This document shows, in pieces, positions 40,968 to 44,677 of a stretch of 44,677 bases of DNA (its first letter is position 1; the number at the start of each line of letters is the position of its first letter). Below the pieces are notes generated by a model that saw only the letters and a program-made list of their open reading frames with translations, did not search any database and was not told the origin of the DNA. The DNA lies in assembly GCA_025965795.1 (NCBI GenBank), contig JAOPWH010000188.1, forward strand, positions 1-44,677, read 5' to 3'. The position numbers were made by a program, and so were the translations under genes. Source of the stretch: Blastococcus sp. GTDB lineage: Bacteria; Actinomycetota; Actinomycetes; Mycobacteriales; Geodermatophilaceae.

Positions 40968-42227
40968 TCAGGCACGCGCGCCGGCGACCGGCTCACCTGC
41001 GGAGCGACCGGAAGGAGGCGTCAGCGCCGACACCTTCGCGAGTGCATCATCGAACGGGGCGCCGTCGGTCACCAGCCGCCGGCACTGCACCAGCGCCTTG
41101 GGCCAGTTCACGGTCACCGCCCCACAAAGGCGTCCCGTCTCGTCGGTGTAGAGGACGGCGGCACGCGGGTTCCCTGCTGACAGGCTCCCGACGGTCTCGT
41201 GCCTGGTGCCGTGGTTGGGCCGGCCCACGATCTGGGCCTTCCAGTCGTACTGGTCGCTCCACACGTACTCAACGGGGCGGTAGGCGCGCAGGTCGTCCGG
41301 ATTGGCGATGTTGTGCGCCGCACACGCCCCCTGCTCCACCGCGTTCGTCCAGTGCTCGACGCGGACGTACTCCCGATGACCGGGATGGAACCAGCGGGCG
41401 ACGTCGCCGACCGCGTAGACGTCGGGCGCATCGAGCGCACGGGAGTACTGGTCGCACAGGACACCGTTGTCGATGGGCAGACCCGAGTCGGCCAGCCAGC
41501 CGTCGTTCGGCACCGCACCGATGCCGACGACGACCGTGGCCGCCTGCAGCTGGGTCCCGTCGGTGAGCCGGACGCGGAGGTCGCCGGCCGCTCCCTCGAT
41601 CGCCTCCACGCCGACGCCGAACCGGGTCACGACGCCGTGCCGGTGGTGCAGTTCGGAGAACAGCCGCCCGATCTCCGGGCCGACCACGCGGCCGATCGGC
41701 GTGGGCAGCGGGTCGACCACCGTCACCTCGTGCCCGAGGGCGCGCGCGCTGCCCGCCACCTCGGCCCCGATGAAGCCGCCACCGACCACGACTACGGGAC
41801 CACCATCGCTGAGACGGGCCTGCAGCCGCCGGCTGTCATCCAGCGTGCGGACGACATGCACGCCCGACTCCGGCCGCCAGGGGGACGGTCGCGCCGACGC
41901 CCCGGTCGCGATCACTGCGCTGTCGTACTCGAGGCTGGCGCCGTCGGCCAGCAGGACCTGGCGGGCGGCGATGTCGAGGCGGGTGGCCGGGACACCCAGT
42001 CGCAGTTCGATCGAGTCCTTGTCGGCCTTCTCCTCGGTCAGCAGCAGGACACGGTCGACATCCCACTGACCGGTGAGGAACTGTTTGGACAGCGGAGGCT
42101 TGTCGTAGGGCAGTTGCGCCTCCTCGCCGACGAGGACGACGCGCCCGCCGAACCCCTCGCTGCGCAGCGCCTGGGCTGTCCGGACCCCGCCGATCGAGGA
42201 GCCGATGACGACGACCGTGCGCGTCAT
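40968..42227 (-). CDS. NAD(P)H:ferredoxin reductase of the ring-hydroxylating dioxygenase (BphA4-like)
   Basis: A 419-residue FAD enzyme passing electrons from NADH to the ferredoxin. FAD site VVIGSSIGGVRTAQAL (the middle Gly replaced by Ser), PYDKPPLSKQFLTG, NAD site VVVVGGGFIGAEVA and the second FAD contact VYAVGDVARW. Length is typical. ATG 42227 overlaps the ferredoxin stop (ATGA). This is the only such reductase in the window. Confidence 0.93.
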   Translation of the reverse strand: MTRTVVVIGSSIGGVRTAQALRSEGFGGRVVLVGEEAQLPYDKPPLSKQFLTGQWDVDRVLLLTEEKADKDSIELRLGVPATRLDIAARQVLLADGASLEYDSAVIATGASARPSPWRPESGVHVVRTLDDSRRLQARLSDGGPVVVVGGGFIGAEVAGSARALGHEVTVVDPLPTPIGRVVGPEIGRLFSELHHRHGVVTRFGVGVEAIEGAAGDLRVRLTDGTQLQAATVVVGIGAVPNDGWLADSGLPIDNGVLCDQYSRALDAPDVYAVGDVARWFHPGHREYVRVEHWTNAVEQGACAAHNIANPDDLRAYRPVEYVWSDQYDWKAQIVGRPNHGTRHETVGSLSAGNPRAAVLYTDETGRLCGAVTVNWPKALVQCRRLVTDGAPFDDALAKVSALTPPSGRSAGEPVAGARA

Positions 42228-42421
42228 GCGTCCTCGATGGTCAGGGCACTGACCGGGCAGCTACGGGCAGCCTCCTCGATGCGCGGCCGCTCCTCGTCGG
42301 AGATCTCCGCCTTCAGCAGCACGACGACACCGTCGTCGTCGATGTCGTACACCTCAGGGGCTGCGTCGACGCAGTTCGCGTAGCCCTGGCACGCCTCGAA
42401 ATTGGCCTTCAGTACCGGCAC
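42224..42421 (-). CDS. Small ferredoxin ([3Fe-4S] or [4Fe-4S]) of the dioxygenase system
   Basis: A 65-residue ferredoxin with FEACQGYANCVDAAPEV and a terminal ARSCPVSAL: Cys-x5-Cys ... Cys-Pro, the pattern of single-cluster ferredoxins in which one ligand position is Tyr. It would shuttle electrons from the reductase to the Rieske centre. Dioxygenases with this ferredoxin type, instead of a Rieske ferredoxin, are known from actinobacterial PAH systems (PhdC). GTG 42421 follows GGGAG six bases upstream. Confidence 0.9.
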   Translation of the reverse strand: MPVLKANFEACQGYANCVDAAPEVYDIDDDGVVVLLKAEISDEERPRIEEAARSCPVSALTIEDA

Positions 42422-42441
42422 TTCCGGCTCCCATCTCTGGA

Positions 42442-43245
42442 TCAGGATCGTTTCTTGGCGGAGGAGATGCCTGCTCCGCCGTCGGGATGGACCGCCGTGC
42501 CGGTGATGCCGCGCGACCGCTGCGACGCCAGGAATACGTAGCTCCACGCCATGTCCTCGGCCGACAGAGCCACTTGGAGGGGGACCCGGGCGGCCATCTC
42601 GGCGGCACGGTTGGGCGAGTCGCCCAGGCTGCGGTCGGCCAGGCCGAGACTCGGCAGGCCGCGCAGATCGGTGTTGAGCGTGCCGCCCGGCGCGACCCCG
42701 TTGACGCGGATCTCCGGAGCCAGGTCGTGGGCGAGCGCGGTCACCAGGCCGCGAACGGCGAACTTGGAGGCCAGGTACAGCACTCCCCCACGCCCGGGGT
42801 AGTAGCCCGACGTCGACTCCGTCAGGACGACGGAGCCGCCGCCCGACTCCTTCAGTGCCGGCAACGCGGCCTTCACCGAGTGCAGCAGGGACTTCACGTT
42901 CGTGGAGAACATCTCGTCGAAGGCGGTGTCGAGCAGGTCGGCATCGAGGTCCTCGATGCTGCGGTAGTAGTCGAAGATCCCGACGCAGCTCACGAGGACG
43001 TCCAGCCCGCCGAAGGCCTCGACCGCGGCGGCCACCGCCTCTTCGTTGGCGGCACGGCTCGTCGCATCCCCGACCGTCACCGGGACCTGGGGCAGGGCCT
43101 CGGAGAGCGCAGTGCACTTGCCGGCGTCCTTCTCCAGCACCGCCACCTGCGCCCCCTCGGCGAGGAACACGTCGACGACGGCGCGTCCAATGCCCGAGCC
43201 GGCGCCGACGACCAGCGCCCGGCGCCCGCTCAGCCAGCCGCTCAC
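42442..43245 (-). CDS. cis-2,3-dihydrodiol 2,3-dehydrogenase (BphB-like SDR)
   Basis: A 267-residue SDR: ALVVGAGSGIGRAVVDVFLA (cofactor motif), VSCVGIFDYY where other SDRs have NNAG, VLTESTSGYYPG with the catalytic Ser, and YLASKFAVRGL with Tyr and Lys. The GI(F/W)DY segment and YLASK(H/F)A helix are typical of biphenyl/toluene dihydrodiol dehydrogenases. GTG 43245 overlaps the stop of the 104-residue gene (GTGA). It should oxidise the product of the neighbouring dioxygenase. Confidence 0.9.
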   Translation of the reverse strand: MSGWLSGRRALVVGAGSGIGRAVVDVFLAEGAQVAVLEKDAGKCTALSEALPQVPVTVGDATSRAANEEAVAAAVEAFGGLDVLVSCVGIFDYYRSIEDLDADLLDTAFDEMFSTNVKSLLHSVKAALPALKESGGGSVVLTESTSGYYPGRGGVLYLASKFAVRGLVTALAHDLAPEIRVNGVAPGGTLNTDLRGLPSLGLADRSLGDSPNRAAEMAARVPLQVALSAEDMAWSYVFLASQRSRGITGTAVHPDGGAGISSAKKRS

Positions 43246-43556
43246 GAGCCTTCCTCGTCCTCCGGCACCAGCGGGCCGAAAGGATTCCCCACCATCGCGG
43301 AGAAGGTGGCCGTGTTCTGCCAGGTGAGGGCCTCGAGCTCGAGCGGGCACAGGGCCACCCACTGGCCGGACTTGGGCGACTCGATCAGCAGCCGCGAGCC
43401 GTTGCGGGTCTCGACCCGGACGACGCGCACCTCGGCGAACTCGTTGCCGATCGAGAGGGGCGCGCCCGTGGTGTGCTCGAGCAGGCCGGCCCGCTCCGCG
43501 GCGGCACGCTGCGCGGCTCGCGCGTCGGCGTCCTCACCCTCCCAGCCGATGGTCAT
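43242..43556 (-). CDS. Small RHO-associated protein of unknown function (104 aa), paralogue of 1490-1804
   Basis: A 104-residue protein with an Ala/Glu-rich N-terminus and a strand-rich core (LSIGNEFAEVRVVRVETRNG, CPLELEALTW). ATG 43556 has GGAGGG upstream. It sits directly after the beta subunit and before the dihydrodiol dehydrogenase; its paralogue occupies the same place in the left-hand operon. No cysteine cluster or catalytic motif is visible. Probably an accessory factor of the dioxygenase; function unknown. Confidence 0.82.
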   Translation of the reverse strand: MTIGWEGEDADARAAQRAAAERAGLLEHTTGAPLSIGNEFAEVRVVRVETRNGSRLLIESPKSGQWVALCPLELEALTWQNTATFSAMVGNPFGPLVPEDEEGS

Positions 43557-43581
43557 CGCGGACCCTCCCCTCCTCGTCCAG

Positions 43582-44214
43582 TCACAGGAAGATCGCCAGG
43601 TTCTGCATGCGGATCACCGCGTCGTCCACCATGATCGTCCGCCGGGCCAGCTTCCAGCCCTCCGGGGTCCGGCGCAGCAGGTCCTCACGACCGGCCGACA
43701 CGAACGCCCCTTCCCGCACGTCGCCGCGGCTGCGGAACAGCAAGGTCCCGGAGTCCACCACGAGGTGGTCGGCGTCCTCCGTGGCGAACGTCCGCACGTT
43801 GCTCAGGTGATGCCGCAGCCGCGACGGCGGATCCTCCGTCCAGGCGTGCTCGGTCATGAACCGCGCCACGCGCCGGGACAGCGAGTACTTGTCCTCGTCG
43901 AAGTGGGCCATTCCGGGCGACGTGTCGTACCCCGCCCCGAGCGCCGTGGTCACCCGCACCGGCATCAAGTAGTGGATGTCCTCGGTGAGCAGCTGAAGCC
44001 ACTCCTCGTAGGCCTGAGCGTCGAGCAGCCAGGCCTCGTCGACCAGCCACTGGTGGGCGGTCAGGTGGCGCTCGTCGTTGAACGGGAGCGTCCTGCCGAC
44101 GCGCAGCTGCCGTGGTGCGTTCTTTCCCAGGGCCGAGCGCTCCGAGTGCAGCTGCACGGGGGTGACGTCGCGGGCCGCCGGCGAGCTGACCGGGGTCTGC
44201 GGGATGGCGGTCAC
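43582..44214 (-). CDS. Aromatic-ring-hydroxylating dioxygenase beta subunit (BphE/TodC2-like)
   Basis: A 210-residue RHO beta subunit with an N-terminal extension of about 45 residues. FLYREA of other members is replaced by WLVDEAWLLDAQAYEEWLQL; IHYLMPVRV, SRLRHHLSNVRTF and the C-terminal RTIMVDDAVIRMQNLAIFL are typical of the biphenyl/toluene group. GTG 44214 overlaps the alpha-subunit stop (GTGA). Confidence 0.93.
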   Translation of the reverse strand: MTAIPQTPVSSPAARDVTPVQLHSERSALGKNAPRQLRVGRTLPFNDERHLTAHQWLVDEAWLLDAQAYEEWLQLLTEDIHYLMPVRVTTALGAGYDTSPGMAHFDEDKYSLSRRVARFMTEHAWTEDPPSRLRHHLSNVRTFATEDADHLVVDSGTLLFRSRGDVREGAFVSAGREDLLRRTPEGWKLARRTIMVDDAVIRMQNLAIFL

Positions 44215-44677
44215 GACTGAGCCCCGAGCTGGTCGGCGGGCTTCGGAGCCGCGGCACGTCCGCTGGTGTCGGCTCCCTGCTGGCCGAGCTCGACCTGCCG
44301 GCCACCGCCGACCTCGAGCGTCGAGGCGGCCTGCATCGGCGCTTCGATGTCATCGGCCCAGCGGTTGAGCAACTCGCGCTGGTTGTACTCGCCGTAGCCG
44401 GTGCGCGCGACGCCGGGGCCGTGGAACTGCTCGCTGGTGAGCGCCGGGACGACCTCGGTGCCGTTCTCGAGCAGCCCCATCCGGCTGTTCAGGAGGAGGC
44501 GCCTGGCCATGGAGCCCGCTGCGGTGTTGGTGAGGGAGACCCAGTTCTCGACGTCGTCCTGCTCGAACATCCCGGTCGAGCCGAAGCACATCAGGTAGGC
44601 CTTGTACGACAGGGCCTTGAACTCCTCGGGCGCCTCCGCGTCGACGGCGAACCACGAGAGCACCTCGGTCTCGTCCT
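44211..44677 (-). CDS. Aromatic-ring-hydroxylating dioxygenase alpha subunit, C-terminal part only (BphA/TodC1-like)
   Basis: The last 154 residues of an RHO alpha subunit; the Rieske domain and the His ligands lie outside the window. GMFEQDDVENWVSL contains the carboxylate ligand of the catalytic iron, in the form found in biphenyl/toluene dioxygenases. The tail (LEVGGGRQVELGQQGAD and onward) is longer than usual and looks disordered. Stop overlaps the beta-subunit GTG. Confidence 0.88.
   Translation of the reverse strand, partial: DETEVLSWFAVDAEAPEEFKALSYKAYLMCFGSTGMFEQDDVENWVSLTNTAAGSMARRLLLNSRMGLLENGTEVVPALTSEQFHGPGVARTGYGEYNQRELLNRWADDIEAPMQAASTLEVGGGRQVELGQQGADTSGRAAAPKPADQLGAQS

Noticed and set aside
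1-44677. Mobile elements, phage genes or tRNA-linked integration sites
   Set aside because: No transposase, integrase, terminal inverted repeats or tRNA sequence was seen; the island could still be mobile through elements outside the window.

Overview
The window is a dense aromatic-catabolism island from a high-GC actinobacterium. Evidence for the host type is the strong G/C bias at third codon positions, the many GTG starts, the chains of 4-base ATGA/GTGA gene overlaps, the IclR/MarR/LysR regulators, and the Nocardioides/Mycobacterium style of ring-hydroxylating dioxygenase with a small Fe-S ferredoxin. I do not identify the species. I found no tRNA, rRNA, CRISPR array, transposase or integrase. 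Almost everything is on the minus strand; only a LysR regulator, a zinc alcohol dehydrogenase and an epimerase-like protein are on the plus strand.

Layout. (A) 1-4778, minus: an upper pathway with an SDR dehydrogenase, ring-hydroxylating dioxygenase (RHO) alpha and beta subunits, a 104-residue protein of unknown function, an alpha/beta hydrolase, and a LigB-type extradiol dioxygenase cut by the window edge. A divergent LysR regulator (4910-5824) shares the promoter region. (B) 5994-12970, minus: a complete meta-cleavage lower pathway (2-hydroxypentadienoate hydratase, acylating acetaldehyde dehydrogenase, 4-hydroxy-2-oxovalerate aldolase, 4-oxalocrotonate decarboxylase, tautomerase, semialdehyde dehydrogenase). 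It is followed by two class II aldolase/adducin-fold proteins, possibly decarboxylases, and an orphan 113-residue protein. (C) 13215-16887, minus: an ACMSD-type amidohydrolase, a second LigB-like protein, another amidohydrolase and a MarR regulator. (D) 17054-24188, minus: an operon of aldehyde dehydrogenase, zinc alcohol dehydrogenase, HyuA, HyuB and a 98-residue CxxC protein, closed by a strong hairpin. (E) 24332-33880, minus: seven genes with six consecutive 4-base overlaps. They are an IclR regulator, a CxxC protein, HyuA, HyuB, a UROD-like protein, a second HyuA and a family III CoA-transferase. The five middle genes match the five-subunit plan of acetophenone carboxylase. (F) 34050-36211, plus: a zinc alcohol dehydrogenase and an NAD-dependent epimerase/dehydratase. 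(G) 36269-40857, minus: a 4,5-dihydroxyphthalate-decarboxylase-like protein, an isochorismatase-fold hydrolase, a polysaccharide-deacetylase-fold hydrolase, an EamA transporter and an IclR regulator. (H) 40968-44677, minus: a second RHO system of biphenyl/toluene type (alpha subunit cut by the window edge), with beta subunit, a paralogue of the 104-residue protein, a BphB-like cis-dihydrodiol dehydrogenase, a small ferredoxin and a ferredoxin reductase.

How it may work together (inference): the RHO systems at both ends open aromatic substrates, probably sharing the only ferredoxin/reductase pair in the window (H). LigB-type enzymes, not a catechol-2,3-dioxygenase of the VOC type, would cleave the ring, and block B takes the products to pyruvate and acetyl-CoA. 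Blocks D-F look like ketone or alcohol handling: alcohol dehydrogenases make a ketone, an ATP-dependent HyuA/HyuB carboxylase adds CO2, and the CoA-transferase activates the resulting keto acid. The most interesting content is the acetophenone-carboxylase-like operon with a CoA-transferase, the second HyuA/HyuB set with a very small CxxC subunit, and the conserved 104-residue companion of both RHO operons.
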